47,702 bases of DNA, taken from the NCBI GenBank assembly GCA_934699705.1, contig CAKUXD010000012.1:1-47702 (forward strand), written 5' to 3'. The stretch is from an uncultured Candidatus Melainabacteria bacterium (GTDB taxonomy: Bacteria > Cyanobacteriota > Vampirovibrionia > Gastranaerophilales > Gastranaerophilaceae). This document shows positions 7,618-16,650 of the stretch, in pieces (the stretch's first letter is position 1; every line of letters starts with the position of its first letter). A program made the position numbers and the translations under genes. The notes below the pieces were generated by a model. It was not told where the DNA came from, made no database searches, and worked only from the letters and a program-made list of their open reading frames with translations.

Positions 7618-7665
7618 TACTCAAGCCAACTGTTAAAAGAAGTCAAACTGCAAGTGTTTTTACAT

Positions 7666-8847
7666 TTACATCAATAATTCTTTTAATCTGTTCATCGCTT
7701 CTTGTGTTTTTTCAGGGGTATTAAAAGAAGTTAATCTGAAATAACCTTCGCCGTTTTTTCCAAATCCTGCTCCTGGAGTCCCAACTACTGCAATTTTTGT
7801 TAAAAGCATGTCAAAGAAATCCCATGATTTCATTCCATTTGGGCATTTCAACCAAATATATGGTGAATTCTTCCCTCCAACATATTTTATGTTTAATTCA
7901 TCAAGGGTATCAGAAATTATCTTTGCGTTTTGTTTATAGAAATTAATATTTTCCATAATTTGTTTATGGCCTTCTTCTGAAAATATTGCTTCTGCACCTC
8001 TTTGAACAATATAAGGTACTCCGTTAAACTTTGTTGTTTGACGTCTTAACCACATTTTATTTAAACTTTTTTCACTAAAAATTAATCCTTCAGGTACAAC
8101 TGTATATCCGCATCTTGTGCCTGTAAATCCCGCTGTTTTTGAGAATGAACAAAATTCTATTGCACAAGTTTTTGCACCTTCTACTTCAAAAATACTTCTT
8201 GGTAAATTTTCTTCCGTAACAAAACTTTCATAAGCTGAATCAAATAAAATTATAGCTTTGTTTTCGTTTGCATATCTAACCCATTCCGCTAATTGAGTTT
8301 TGTCGTAAACCGCGCCAGTCGGGTTATTTGGTGAACACATATAAATTATATCTGCTTTTACTGAAAAATCTGGCATTGGTAAAAAGTTATTATCTTCGTT
8401 TGCATCTAGGAAAATAATTTTTCTTCCAGCCATAATATTGGTATCAACATAAACAGGATAAACTGGGTCTGGCACTAAAACTGTATTATTTTTGTCAAAT
8501 AAGTCCAAAATATTTCCTAAATCGCTTTTTGCACCGTCAGAAATGAAGATTTCGTTTAAGTTTAAATCAACATTTTTTTTTGAGTAATATTTTTGGATAG
8601 CTTCTTTTAAAAAGTCATATCCCTGCTCTGGACCGTAACCTTTGAAGGTTTCTTTTTTACTCATCTCATCAACTGCGCCATGCATCGCGTTAATTACGGC
8701 TGGACAAAGTGGCAATGTAACATCGCCAATACCTAGTCTGATAATTTCTTTATCAGGGTTTGTTTGTACAAAATCAGAAACTTTTTTAGCTATTGTTGAA
8801 AATAAGTAGCTGTCTTCTAAATTCTCGTAATTTTTGTTTATGTTCAT
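7666..8847 (-). CDS. dapL: LL-diaminopimelate aminotransferase
   Basis: A PLP enzyme that makes LL-diaminopimelate directly from tetrahydrodipicolinate, for lysine and peptidoglycan synthesis. The 393-residue protein is full length and matches the DapL type: IRLGIGDVTLPLCPAVI near residue 36, GYGPEQGYDFLKEAI near 70, and PDPVYPVYVDTN near 126. PLP-binding residues are visible as D203, Y206 and the Schiff-base K237 in SFSKTAGFTGTR. DapL is used by plants, Cyanobacteria, Chlamydia and some anaerobes. It follows another aminotransferase on the same strand after 15 bases, so the regulator, aminotransferase and dapL probably form one operon. Confidence 0.95.
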   Translation of the reverse strand: MNINKNYENLEDSYLFSTIAKKVSDFVQTNPDKEIIRLGIGDVTLPLCPAVINAMHGAVDEMSKKETFKGYGPEQGYDFLKEAIQKYYSKKNVDLNLNEIFISDGAKSDLGNILDLFDKNNTVLVPDPVYPVYVDTNIMAGRKIIFLDANEDNNFLPMPDFSVKADIIYMCSPNNPTGAVYDKTQLAEWVRYANENKAIILFDSAYESFVTEENLPRSIFEVEGAKTCAIEFCSFSKTAGFTGTRCGYTVVPEGLIFSEKSLNKMWLRRQTTKFNGVPYIVQRGAEAIFSEEGHKQIMENINFYKQNAKIISDTLDELNIKYVGGKNSPYIWLKCPNGMKSWDFFDMLLTKIAVVGTPGAGFGKNGEGYFRLTSFNTPEKTQEAMNRLKELLM

Positions 8848-8862
8848 AATTATTTTCCCCTA

Positions 8863-10032
8863 TTATTTTTGATTTCTTAATTTTGTTATAAATCTGGAAA
8901 GTTTTTCCATAGCTAGTTTTAGCGTATCTAGTGAATATGCGTAAGAAATTCTTAAAAATCCTTCTCCACTATTGCCAAATGCCGTACCTGGTACTACTGC
9001 AACGTGTTCTTCTTTTAAAAATTTCGTTGCAAAATCTTCACTTGTCATACCAAATTCTTTTATGCATGGAAATACGTAAAATGCACCATAAGGTTCAAAA
9101 CATTCTAACCCCATTTCTTTAAATGCGTTCATTAAAAATCTGCGACGTTGGTTGTATGACATTTTCATTTCTTTTACATCTTCATCGCCGTTTCTAAGTG
9201 CTTCAATTGCAGCATATTGGCTAATTGTAGGCGCACACATGATAGCGTATTGATGAATTTTTGTCATTTGTTTTAGGAGTTCTTTTGGACCACAAGCATA
9301 ACCTAATCTCCAGCCTGTCATTGCGTAAGCCTTTGAAAATCCGTTAATCAGCAATGTGCGTTCTTTCATTCCATCTAAACTGGCAATTGAAACGTGTTCT
9401 TTTCCATAAGTTAGTTCTGCATAAATTTCATCAGACATTACAAAAATATCGTGTTTTTTAATGACTTCTGTAATTTTTTCTAAATCTTCTTTTTCCATAA
9501 TAGCCCCAGTTGGATTATTTGGATATGGAAGTATCAGAACTTTTGTTTTTTCTGTTATTGCGTTTTCAAGTTCCTCTGCAGTAAGACGAAAATCATTTTC
9601 TGCTTTTAAATTTATGACAACTGGTTTTGCACCTGCAAGTAGTGCGCAAGGCAAGTAAGAAACATAAGACGGTTGCGGAATTATAACTTCGTCGCCAGAG
9701 TTAATCATAGCTCTTAAACCGATATCTATTGCCTCTGAGCCTCCAACTGTAACTAAAATTTCATCATCTGAATTGTATTTGATTTTTTGTTTTCTTTTAA
9801 TATAATTTGAAATTTCTGTTCTTAATTCTTTTAATCCTGAATTTGAAGTATAAAAAGTTTTTCCTTTCTCAAATGCATAAATGCCTTCATCTCTAATGTG
9901 CCATGGTGTATCAAAATCAGGTTCGCCGACGCCAAGAGAAATTGCATCTTTCATTTCTGAAACGATATCAAAAAATTTTCTTATGCCAGAGGGTTTAATT
10001 TCTGCGATTGTTTTTGAAATAGGAATGCTCAT
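8863..10032 (-). CDS. Class I/II aminotransferase (aspartate/alanine type)
   Basis: A fold-type I PLP aminotransferase of 389 residues. Visible landmarks are SLGVGEPDFDTP (32-43), YPNNPTG (170-176), SDEIYAEL with D201 and Y204, and the Schiff-base lysine K234 in FSKAYAMTGWRLGY. The overall type is that of Bacillus AlaT/PatA and aromatic-type enzymes. The amino donor (Asp, Ala or aromatic) cannot be read from sequence. Its start overlaps the stop of the upstream Lrp-type regulator by one base, so translation is coupled. The regulator-aminotransferase pair recalls Bacillus yugG-yugH (alaR-alaT). Confidence 0.9.
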   Translation of the reverse strand: MSIPISKTIAEIKPSGIRKFFDIVSEMKDAISLGVGEPDFDTPWHIRDEGIYAFEKGKTFYTSNSGLKELRTEISNYIKRKQKIKYNSDDEILVTVGGSEAIDIGLRAMINSGDEVIIPQPSYVSYLPCALLAGAKPVVINLKAENDFRLTAEELENAITEKTKVLILPYPNNPTGAIMEKEDLEKITEVIKKHDIFVMSDEIYAELTYGKEHVSIASLDGMKERTLLINGFSKAYAMTGWRLGYACGPKELLKQMTKIHQYAIMCAPTISQYAAIEALRNGDEDVKEMKMSYNQRRRFLMNAFKEMGLECFEPYGAFYVFPCIKEFGMTSEDFATKFLKEEHVAVVPGTAFGNSGEGFLRISYAYSLDTLKLAMEKLSRFITKLRNQK

Positions 10033-10514
10033 TATATCATCATTTCTCTTTCATCTTCGTGTTGTTTCTTTTCAAGAATTGTTCCATGATCCTTGTATTT
10101 TTTTAGGATAAAATGTGTTGCGGTGCTTAAAACGCTGTCCAGAGTTGATAATTTATCAGACACAAAGGCAGAAATCTCTTTTAATGATTTTTCTTCCAAA
10201 GTTACTAATAAATCGTACGCACCTGAAATTAGATATACAGATTTTACTTCTGGATAGTTATAAATTCTTTCGGCAATATGGTCAAATCCTTGTCCACGTT
10301 GTGGTGTAACTCTAACTTCAATAAGAGCGTTAATTTTTTCAACTGAAGTTTTATCCCAGTCAATAAGAGTATGATAACCGCAGATAATTCCTTCATTTTC
10401 AAGCGTTTGAAGCTCATTAATAACGTCTTCTTCTGAAATTCCAAGAATTATCGAAAGCTCTTTCAGGTCTATTCGGCTATTTTTTTCTATTGTAAATAAC
10501 AATTCTTCGCGCAT
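10032..10514 (-). CDS. Lrp/AsnC-family transcriptional regulator
   Basis: 160 residues. An N-terminal winged helix-turn-helix (about 5-48, IDLKELSIILGISEEDVINEL) precedes an AsnC-type effector-binding domain (about 60-138, with the SVYLISGAYDLLVTLE core typical of the family). The C-terminal tail is charged. Members sense amino acids and control amino acid metabolism. It opens a three-gene operon with two aminotransferases, so autoregulation and control of dapL are reasonable inferences. The RBS AGGAGAT lies just before the ATG, and TATAAT is visible upstream on the minus strand (about 10541-10546). Confidence 0.88.
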   Translation of the reverse strand: MREELLFTIEKNSRIDLKELSIILGISEEDVINELQTLENEGIICGYHTLIDWDKTSVEKINALIEVRVTPQRGQGFDHIAERIYNYPEVKSVYLISGAYDLLVTLEEKSLKEISAFVSDKLSTLDSVLSTATHFILKKYKDHGTILEKKQHEDEREMMI

Positions 10515-10615
10515 AACATCTCCTATTTAGTATTACGTCTATTATAAACTAGAAGTGTTTAAAAATCACGATTATAACGAAATTTTAACTAAATATGGCT
10601 TTGCTTAAAAATAAA

Positions 10616-10624
10616 TGCTATAAT
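10616..10624 (+). promoter_or_regulatory. Extended -10 promoter for the secreted 153-residue protein
   Basis: TGCTATAAT is a perfect extended -10 element, 28 bases before the start codon, with RBS AAAGGAGAG in between. No strong -35 is needed with this class. Confidence 0.5.
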
Positions 10625-10651
10625 GAACAAAAAGTCTAAAAGGAGAGCGTT

Positions 10652-11113
10652 TTGAAAAAGTTAGTAAGTATAATGTTGTTATCTTTATTGTTTTTAAATT
10701 TATTTTCATTAAAGGTTTTTGCTAATATTGATTACTCCAATGGCGCAGTAAAAGAGGAAATAAATGAAAATGTTCAAACCGAACAAGAAGAAGTTAAAAG
10801 AAGTTATCTTGTATCAAATATTGATGATTATATAAAAGGTACGGTTATAACGTCAGGTAAAGTAGTGCTTACACCAATAACAATTACGTTGGATTTTGTG
10901 GTAAATCCAGAAAATATTTGTTGGATTTTATTTGCTCCAGCAATATTTTTAATGAGTGTTGAAGAAGTTTGTTTTATTCCTCTAAATATTTTATATAATA
11001 TTTGTCATGGAAATTTTTCTGAAGATTATTTTTCTGAATGTTATATTTTATCCGCAGTTTTTAAATATTTTAAATCGCAACCAATAACAGACTATGTTTG
11101 GTCTAATTGGTAA
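10652..11113 (+). CDS. Secreted or membrane-associated hypothetical protein
   Basis: Not recognised. 153 residues with a clear signal peptide (KK, then a hydrophobic run to about 24, likely cut after VFA). A charged Glu-rich linker occupies 30-50. Residues 85-115 are hydrophobic and Cys-containing (ICWILFAPAIFLM...) and could be a membrane hairpin. The start is a TTG preceded by a strong AGGAGAG RBS. A single-gene unit. Confidence 0.65.
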   Translation: MKKLVSIMLLSLLFLNLFSLKVFANIDYSNGAVKEEINENVQTEQEEVKRSYLVSNIDDYIKGTVITSGKVVLTPITITLDFVVNPENICWILFAPAIFLMSVEEVCFIPLNILYNICHGNFSEDYFSECYILSAVFKYFKSQPITDYVWSNW

Positions 11114-11183
11114 AAATTTATACCGAATTGTCTAATTTAACTTTTTAACTTCCTTTTTATAATACTTACAAAAGGAGAAGGTT

Positions 11184-11483
11184 ATGATTACAGAATTAGA
11201 TAAAGTCAATTTTAATGAAGAAACAAAAGGTGGGTTAAAGTTGGTTGAATTTTTCGCTGACTGGTGCGGTTTTTGTACTCGTCAAGAGCCTATTTTAGAA
11301 GAAATGGACAAGGTCTGGATTGGTCGCGTTAACACAGACGAAAACAGGGAACTTGCACAAAAGTTTAGCATTTCTTCCCTGCCGTCGTTTATTCTGTTTA
11401 AAGATGGTAATGAGGTCGAACGTTTTCAGGGACTTCATTCCAAGTTTGATTTAATGAATATCATTACAAAACATCTTAAATAA
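11184..11483 (+). CDS. Thioredoxin-family protein
   Basis: A 99-residue thioredoxin fold. The active site WCGFC has C28 and C31, with Phe in place of the usual Pro between the cysteines. The cis-proline loop SLPSFILF has P67, and the C-terminal helix is intact. It acts as a cytoplasmic disulfide reductase or a specialised thioredoxin; the CGFC dipeptide may shift its redox potential. The RBS AAAGGAGAAGG is excellent and a TATAAT lies at 11158-11163. Its stop codon directly abuts the stop of the convergent phosphate transporter gene, with no intervening base and no terminator hairpin. Confidence 0.9.
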   Translation: MITELDKVNFNEETKGGLKLVEFFADWCGFCTRQEPILEEMDKVWIGRVNTDENRELAQKFSISSLPSFILFKDGNEVERFQGLHSKFDLMNIITKHLK

Positions 11484-13250
11484 TTAAGCAGTTTTTAAGG
11501 TATTATCAATATATTTTTCTTTGTAGAAGTCGAAGTTCTTTTTGAATTCTTCTTCACCTGATGCTTTAAGTTCGTTTAAGTAATGATGTTTTTCAAAAGT
11601 TGATTGTTCAATCTGAATTAGGCAAACTGCAACATTTGAACAGTGATCAGAAACACGTTCAATATTGTTTAGAACTTCTGTTAAGATAAATCCTAATTCA
11701 ATGGTACAAGTGCCATTTTGAAGTCTTTCGATGTGTCTGTTTTTAGAATTTGCGATTAAAATATCTATTACCTGTTCTAAAGGTTCAACTTTTTTAGCTT
11801 TTTCTATATCATTTTCACAAAAAGCCTCTGTTGTGATATCCATAATTTCAGAAAGAGCGTTTGTAACCATTTGAAGTTCTTTTTTTGCATCTTCTGAAAA
11901 ACTGATTTGTTTTTCATTCATTTCTTTTGCAACTTTTAAAATGTTAACCGCATGGTCGCCAATTCTTTCAAAGTCGCTTATACAATGGAGTAGTTTTGAG
12001 ATTTCATGACTATCTTTTTCTGTCAAATCCTTGTTTGAAAGTTTAACCAAGAAAGAACCCAATTTATCTTCATACATATCTATTTTAGGCTCTTTTCTCA
12101 AGATTTTTTCCATTCTTCGCTCACTAAATTTAGTAACCATTTTTACTGAACGGAAGAAATTCTTTTTAGCCATAATTGCCATTTGGTCAGTCATGCTTTT
12201 GCATTCTGCTATTGCAAAGGTTGGAGTTAGCAATAATCTTTCGTCAAGGAATACGGTTTCATTGTCCTTATCAGTTTTTTGTTTAACTGCCCATATCGCA
12301 ATTTTTTCAAGTTGTTTTGTGAATGGTAACAACATTATTGTTGTTGCAATATTAAATACTGTGTGGCAGAAAGCAATACCCACAGGGTTTATTGAATCAG
12401 TTACAAATTTGAAATTGAAGATTAAATTTCCTACATAGAAAATTAATAAAAATACCAATGTACCGATTAAGTTAAAAGATACGTGAACCGCTGAAACCCT
12501 TTTTGCATTTGTGCCTACACCGATACTAGAAATTAATGCAGTAACACATGTTCCAATATTTTGACCCATGATAATCGGAATTGCCATGCCATAAGTAATT
12601 CCACCAGTCATTGATAAGGCTTGCAGAACACCGACAGAAGCAGCGGAACTTTGGATAATTCCTGTAAATACAGCCCCAAAAATTACACCCAATATAGGGT
12701 TTGTAAAGGCAGTTAAAATATGTGTAAATTCTGGCATGTCTGCTAACGGTTTCATAGAATCAGACATCAACTGCATGCCATACATTAAAATCGCAAAGCC
12801 AACCATGATTCCGCCAAGACTTTTATTTTTATCTTTTTTAGCACCCATTATTAGCAAAATACCGATTAATGCTACAATTGGTGAGAAAGATTCAGGTTTT
12901 AAAAGTCTTAAAAAGAAGTTAGAGCTTTCGATTCCTGATAATGATAAAATCCATGCCGTTAGTGTTGTACCTACGTTTGAACCCATAATTACGCCAATTG
13001 TTTGACCTAATTCCATAATCCCTGAGTTTACAAGACCTACAAGCATGACTGTTAATGCTGATGATGATTGAATTGCAATCGTAATACCAGCACCTAATGC
13101 CAACGATTTCATTGGGTTTGAAGTCAGCATTTTTAACATGCGCTCTAATTTCCCACCAGCAACTTTTTCTAAACCGCTTGACATAACATTCATACCGTAT
13201 AGGAAGAACGCTAAACCACCGCATAGAGTAAATATTGAAAAAATATCCAT
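11484..13250 (-). CDS. Na/phosphate cotransporter with C-terminal PhoU domain
   Basis: 588 residues, NptA/YjbB type. The N-terminal about 330 residues hold two inverted Na/Pi-cotransporter repeats. QSSSALTVMLVGLVNSG (near 61) and QSSAASVGVLQAL (near 200) are the paired QSS signatures, and MGSNVGTT and MGQNIGT are the paired glycine motifs. The region from about 350 to 570 is a PhoU-like helical bundle (ERIGDHAVNI and ERVSDHCSN motifs). It probably moves phosphate across the inner membrane with sodium. No pst or pho genes are nearby. It is a single gene, convergent with thioredoxin. Confidence 0.92.
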   Translation of the reverse strand: MDIFSIFTLCGGLAFFLYGMNVMSSGLEKVAGGKLERMLKMLTSNPMKSLALGAGITIAIQSSSALTVMLVGLVNSGIMELGQTIGVIMGSNVGTTLTAWILSLSGIESSNFFLRLLKPESFSPIVALIGILLIMGAKKDKNKSLGGIMVGFAILMYGMQLMSDSMKPLADMPEFTHILTAFTNPILGVIFGAVFTGIIQSSAASVGVLQALSMTGGITYGMAIPIIMGQNIGTCVTALISSIGVGTNAKRVSAVHVSFNLIGTLVFLLIFYVGNLIFNFKFVTDSINPVGIAFCHTVFNIATTIMLLPFTKQLEKIAIWAVKQKTDKDNETVFLDERLLLTPTFAIAECKSMTDQMAIMAKKNFFRSVKMVTKFSERRMEKILRKEPKIDMYEDKLGSFLVKLSNKDLTEKDSHEISKLLHCISDFERIGDHAVNILKVAKEMNEKQISFSEDAKKELQMVTNALSEIMDITTEAFCENDIEKAKKVEPLEQVIDILIANSKNRHIERLQNGTCTIELGFILTEVLNNIERVSDHCSNVAVCLIQIEQSTFEKHHYLNELKASGEEEFKKNFDFYKEKYIDNTLKTA

Positions 13251-13285
13251 AATTTAAAATTTCCTTTTTATGATTGTGTACAAAA

Positions 13286-13318
13286 TTATTATAAAAAAAA
13301 AATATAGTTTTATAATAA
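13286..13318 (-). terminator. Possible AT-only terminator
   Basis: TTATTATAAAA (13286-13296) and TTTTATAATAA (13308-13318) form a perfect 11-bp stem with no GC. TTTT follows on the minus strand, just after the 199-residue gene. The stem is weak. Confidence 0.3.
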
Positions 13319-13347
13319 AATGTTGCTATTTTGTAAACAAAGAAATT

Positions 13348-13947
13348 TTATTTAATTTTTTTGAAAAATTCGTCAGTAATTAATTGTGAATATTTTTTGT
13401 TCTCATTAAATGAAATCAAGGTTCGAGATTCATTTGGAGTTATATCCACAGCAGATATTACTCCACCGATAGTACCTAAAGGTAGTTTATTAACTTTTGC
13501 AGTAAATCGAACGTATGGGACTTCTTCACCATAAGCTTTCATTGTCCCTGTTTTTGTTATAGTGAACTCATCAACTTGCAATGATTGGTATTTGAATTTT
13601 TTAATCAAATCATTGATTTTTGACTCTACTTGATTGTTTTCAAAGTCATTTTCTGTTAATAAGGATTTTTGTCCAGATTTAAGAATTACCATTTTTTGTC
13701 CAGTAGCTTCGTGTTCTGCAAGAACTCCTTGATATCCAAAGGCACTCGCTGTTTTATCTATCGAATATTCTTCTGAAAGTTCTGAAAAATCACCAAGTTT
13801 ACTAGCTTTGTCCATTATAGACTCTTGTGATTGACCGAAATATTTATTCCATTGCTCAATTACAAATTCCTTGCCTCCGATAGAAAAAAATCCTATTAAT
13901 GCAAGTGCTAATATAAATATTTGTACAATTTTTTTTATACAACCCAT
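13348..13947 (-). CDS. Membrane-anchored hypothetical protein, 199 residues
   Basis: Not recognised. One N-terminal hydrophobic helix (about 6-23) is preceded by KK, suggesting a signal anchor or uncleaved signal. The rest is a soluble extracytoplasmic domain with alternating strands (for example EFTITKTGTMKAYGEEVPYVRF) and no Cys except C3. MGC at the extreme N-terminus is not a lipobox. It is divergent from mutS across 54 bases and follows the phosphate transporter gene's upstream region, but shares no obvious function with either. Confidence 0.65.
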   Translation of the reverse strand: MGCIKKIVQIFILALALIGFFSIGGKEFVIEQWNKYFGQSQESIMDKASKLGDFSELSEEYSIDKTASAFGYQGVLAEHEATGQKMVILKSGQKSLLTENDFENNQVESKINDLIKKFKYQSLQVDEFTITKTGTMKAYGEEVPYVRFTAKVNKLPLGTIGGVISAVDITPNESRTLISFNENKKYSQLITDEFFKKIK

Positions 13948-14001
13948 ATTGAATTTCTCTTGTCTTTAAATTAACATGTTTCTACATAAGGATTATAAAT
14001 C

Positions 14002-16575
14002 ATGACTGTTCAAGAAATCAACCATATTAAGACAAATGAAGTTAATATTTCTGATACAACTCCTGCAATGCAACAGTATTTGGAGATTAAAAAAAATCAT
14101 CAGGATAAAATTTTACTTTACAGAATGGGTGATTTTTATGAAACTTTTTTTGAAGATGCAGTTCGATTATCGAAAGAATTAGAAATAACTTTAACTGCTC
14201 GTGATGCGGGTAGTGTTTTAGGTAAAATTCCACTTGCAGGTGTGCCCGCAAAAGCGGTCGATGCTTATTTAGAAAAGTTAGTTCATAAAAATATAAAAGT
14301 TGCAGTTTGTGAACAATTAGAAGACCCAAAATTTGCAAAGGGTATTGTTAAAAGAGGCGTTACCAGAATTATTACGGCAGGTACAATTACAGAATCTAAT
14401 TTGTTAGACAAAAATAAAAATAATTATATTTGTGCCTTATTTAACGATAAAAAAACTGGTTTATATGGGTTTGCCTATACTGATATTTCAACTGGCGAAT
14501 TTAAGGTTACTCAAGCACCTTATGCATTGATTTTGTCTGAACTTGCCAGAATTAAACCTTCTGAAATTATTGCGCCTTCTGCACAACAAGAAGTTTTACC
14601 TTTTCAAATTGTTCCGGAAGAAAGAGTTGATTTGCCAGATGAAATTACTGCAAATTACAATTGTTCAAAAGTTCCAGCAAGTGTTTTTGATGAAAATTTT
14701 GCAAAAAATAATTTAAAAGCCGCACTAAAATTAAATACTTTAGACGGCTTGGGTTTTGAAGATTGTAAACTTGGATTTAGAGCCGCAGCATCAGTTTTAG
14801 GCTATATTTGGGAAACCTTAAAAGATAGTTTTCCAAAATTTGAAAATATTGAACCTTATGTGCTTTCAGAATATGTTTTAATAGATTCTAGCACTCGGAA
14901 AAATTTAGAATTAGTTGAAACTTTACGTGAAAAAAATAAATATGGTTCTTTGTTATGGGCTTTAGACAAAACTAAAACAAATATGGGCGCAAGACTGTTA
15001 CGCTCTTGGGTTTGTCAGCCTTTGAAAGATGTTGATGAAATTAATAAACGCTTGAATTTTGTGTCAGAATTGATTGATTTAGAAGAAACAAGACTTGGCA
15101 TTTCTGATGTTTTAGAGCAGATTTATGATATTCAAAGACTTGCAACACGATTAAGCAATGGTTCTGTTAGTCCGCGAGATTTTATTGGCTTAAAGTTATC
15201 GTTACAACGTGTGCCAGAAATTTTGGATTTAGTATCAACAATTAATACAACATTGTTTGATGATGTAAAGGCGTTTTCAACTGATTTAACTGACTTTGCC
15301 GATATTATTGAAAGAACTATTCAAGAAAATCCTTCGATGTTATTAAAAGAAGGCGGTATAATAAAAGAAGGCGTAAATGCAGAATTAGACTATCTTAATG
15401 ACCTTTTAACCGGTGGTGAAAATTGGCTAAAACAATATGAAGAAGCTGAAAAAGAAAAAACTGGAATTAAAACTTTAAAAATCGGTTATAACAAAGTTTT
15501 TGGCTATTTTATTGAAGTTACAAACACCAATTTGAATATGGTTCCAGATACATACATAAGAAAACAAACTTTATCAAACGCAGAGCGTTTTATAACTGAT
15601 GATTTAAAGCATCATGAAGATGAGGTTTTGAATGCTCAGTTTAAAGCCAGAGAATTAGAATATAAGTTATTTACAGATTTTAAAGATTATTCAAAAGAAT
15701 TTGTATCAAAAGTGAGAATTTTTGCCGAATGTGTTGCAAAATTAGATGTTTTGAACTCTTTTGCGACAACTGCATTAGAAAATAATTATACAAAACCAGA
15801 ATTAGATGAAAGTGGTGATTTTATTGTTAAGAACGGTCGCCACCCAGTGTTAGAACTAATTTTACCTTTAGGTGAATATGTTGCTAATGATTTAGATTTA
15901 GAGGCAAATTCTGTAAATGGTAAAACTCAATTTATGATTTTAACAGGTCCGAATATGGCAGGTAAATCAACTTTTATGCGTCAGAATGCTTTAATTGCAT
16001 TAATGGCTCAAATTGGTTCTTATGTTCCTGCGGATAGCGCTAAAATTGGTGTTGTCGATAAAATTTTTACTCGTGTTGGAGCAAGTGATGATTTAACTTT
16101 AGGACAATCAACGTTTATGGTAGAAATGGTTGAAACGGCTTATATTTTAAATTCAGCAACAGAAAAAAGTTTGATTTTACTTGATGAAATTGGCAGAGGT
16201 ACAAGCACTTATGATGGAGTTGCTATTGCTTGGGCTGTGGCTGAATATATTGCAACAAAAGTTAAAGCAAGATGTATTTTTGCAACTCATTACCACGAAT
16301 TAAACGTTATGACGCAATCATATCCGCAAATTAAAAATTATAGAATTACAATTTCTGAAAATGATGGAGAAATAATATTTTTAAGAAAGATTGTTCAGGG
16401 TGGTGCAAGTAAAAGTTATGGTATTCAAGTAGCAAAAATGGCAGGTCTGCCACAAGTTGTTCTTGAACGTTCTAATGAATTAATGCACAAATTGCAAAAA
16501 AATCATTCAAAAAATCTTACATCTAAAAAAACTCAAAATAACGATATTGACGTTCCTCAATTAAATCTATTTTAA
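14002..16575 (+). CDS. mutS: DNA mismatch repair protein MutS
   Basis: 857 residues, full length. The N-terminal mismatch-binding domain carries the Phe-x-Glu element in RMGDFYETFFEDA (near 47). The core and clamp follow, and then the ABC ATPase, with Walker A GPNMAGKST at 649-657, LLDEIGRGTSTYDG as Walker B with the signature, and the TH(Y)H switch in FATHYHELN. It recognises mismatches and recruits MutL, which is not in this window. The C-terminus ends in a short tail (DVPQLNLF) that resembles a beta-clamp-binding peptide (QLNLF). It is probably monocistronic. Confidence 0.98.
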   Translation: MTVQEINHIKTNEVNISDTTPAMQQYLEIKKNHQDKILLYRMGDFYETFFEDAVRLSKELEITLTARDAGSVLGKIPLAGVPAKAVDAYLEKLVHKNIKVAVCEQLEDPKFAKGIVKRGVTRIITAGTITESNLLDKNKNNYICALFNDKKTGLYGFAYTDISTGEFKVTQAPYALILSELARIKPSEIIAPSAQQEVLPFQIVPEERVDLPDEITANYNCSKVPASVFDENFAKNNLKAALKLNTLDGLGFEDCKLGFRAAASVLGYIWETLKDSFPKFENIEPYVLSEYVLIDSSTRKNLELVETLREKNKYGSLLWALDKTKTNMGARLLRSWVCQPLKDVDEINKRLNFVSELIDLEETRLGISDVLEQIYDIQRLATRLSNGSVSPRDFIGLKLSLQRVPEILDLVSTINTTLFDDVKAFSTDLTDFADIIERTIQENPSMLLKEGGIIKEGVNAELDYLNDLLTGGENWLKQYEEAEKEKTGIKTLKIGYNKVFGYFIEVTNTNLNMVPDTYIRKQTLSNAERFITDDLKHHEDEVLNAQFKARELEYKLFTDFKDYSKEFVSKVRIFAECVAKLDVLNSFATTALENNYTKPELDESGDFIVKNGRHPVLELILPLGEYVANDLDLEANSVNGKTQFMILTGPNMAGKSTFMRQNALIALMAQIGSYVPADSAKIGVVDKIFTRVGASDDLTLGQSTFMVEMVETAYILNSATEKSLILLDEIGRGTSTYDGVAIAWAVAEYIATKVKARCIFATHYHELNVMTQSYPQIKNYRITISENDGEIIFLRKIVQGGASKSYGIQVAKMAGLPQVVLERSNELMHKLQKNHSKNLTSKKTQNNDIDVPQLNLF

Positions 16576-16591
16576 AAAATAGTTACAATAA

Positions 16592-16620
16592 TTGTATATA
16601 TTTCTTTTGCGTGATATATT
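16592..16620 (+). promoter_or_regulatory. Probable malQ promoter with overlapping palindromes
   Basis: TTGTAT (16592-16597) and TATATT (16615-16620) are 17 bases apart. Two small palindromes overlap the boxes: TACAAT-A-ATTGTA at 16584-16596 and TGATAT-N5-ATATCA at 16612-16628. They could be operators but are also easy to obtain by chance in AT-rich DNA. Confidence 0.4.
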
Positions 16621-16650
16621 AAATATCATAAACACAAAAGGAGTATAATT

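Noticed and set aside
12031..13005. Frames antisense to the phosphate transporter gene
   Set aside because: Shadows of the transporter coding sequence.
16612..16628. Palindrome TGATAT-N5-ATATCA as a firm operator for malQ
   Set aside because: Short AT-only palindromes are expected by chance here; kept only as a remark on the promoter.
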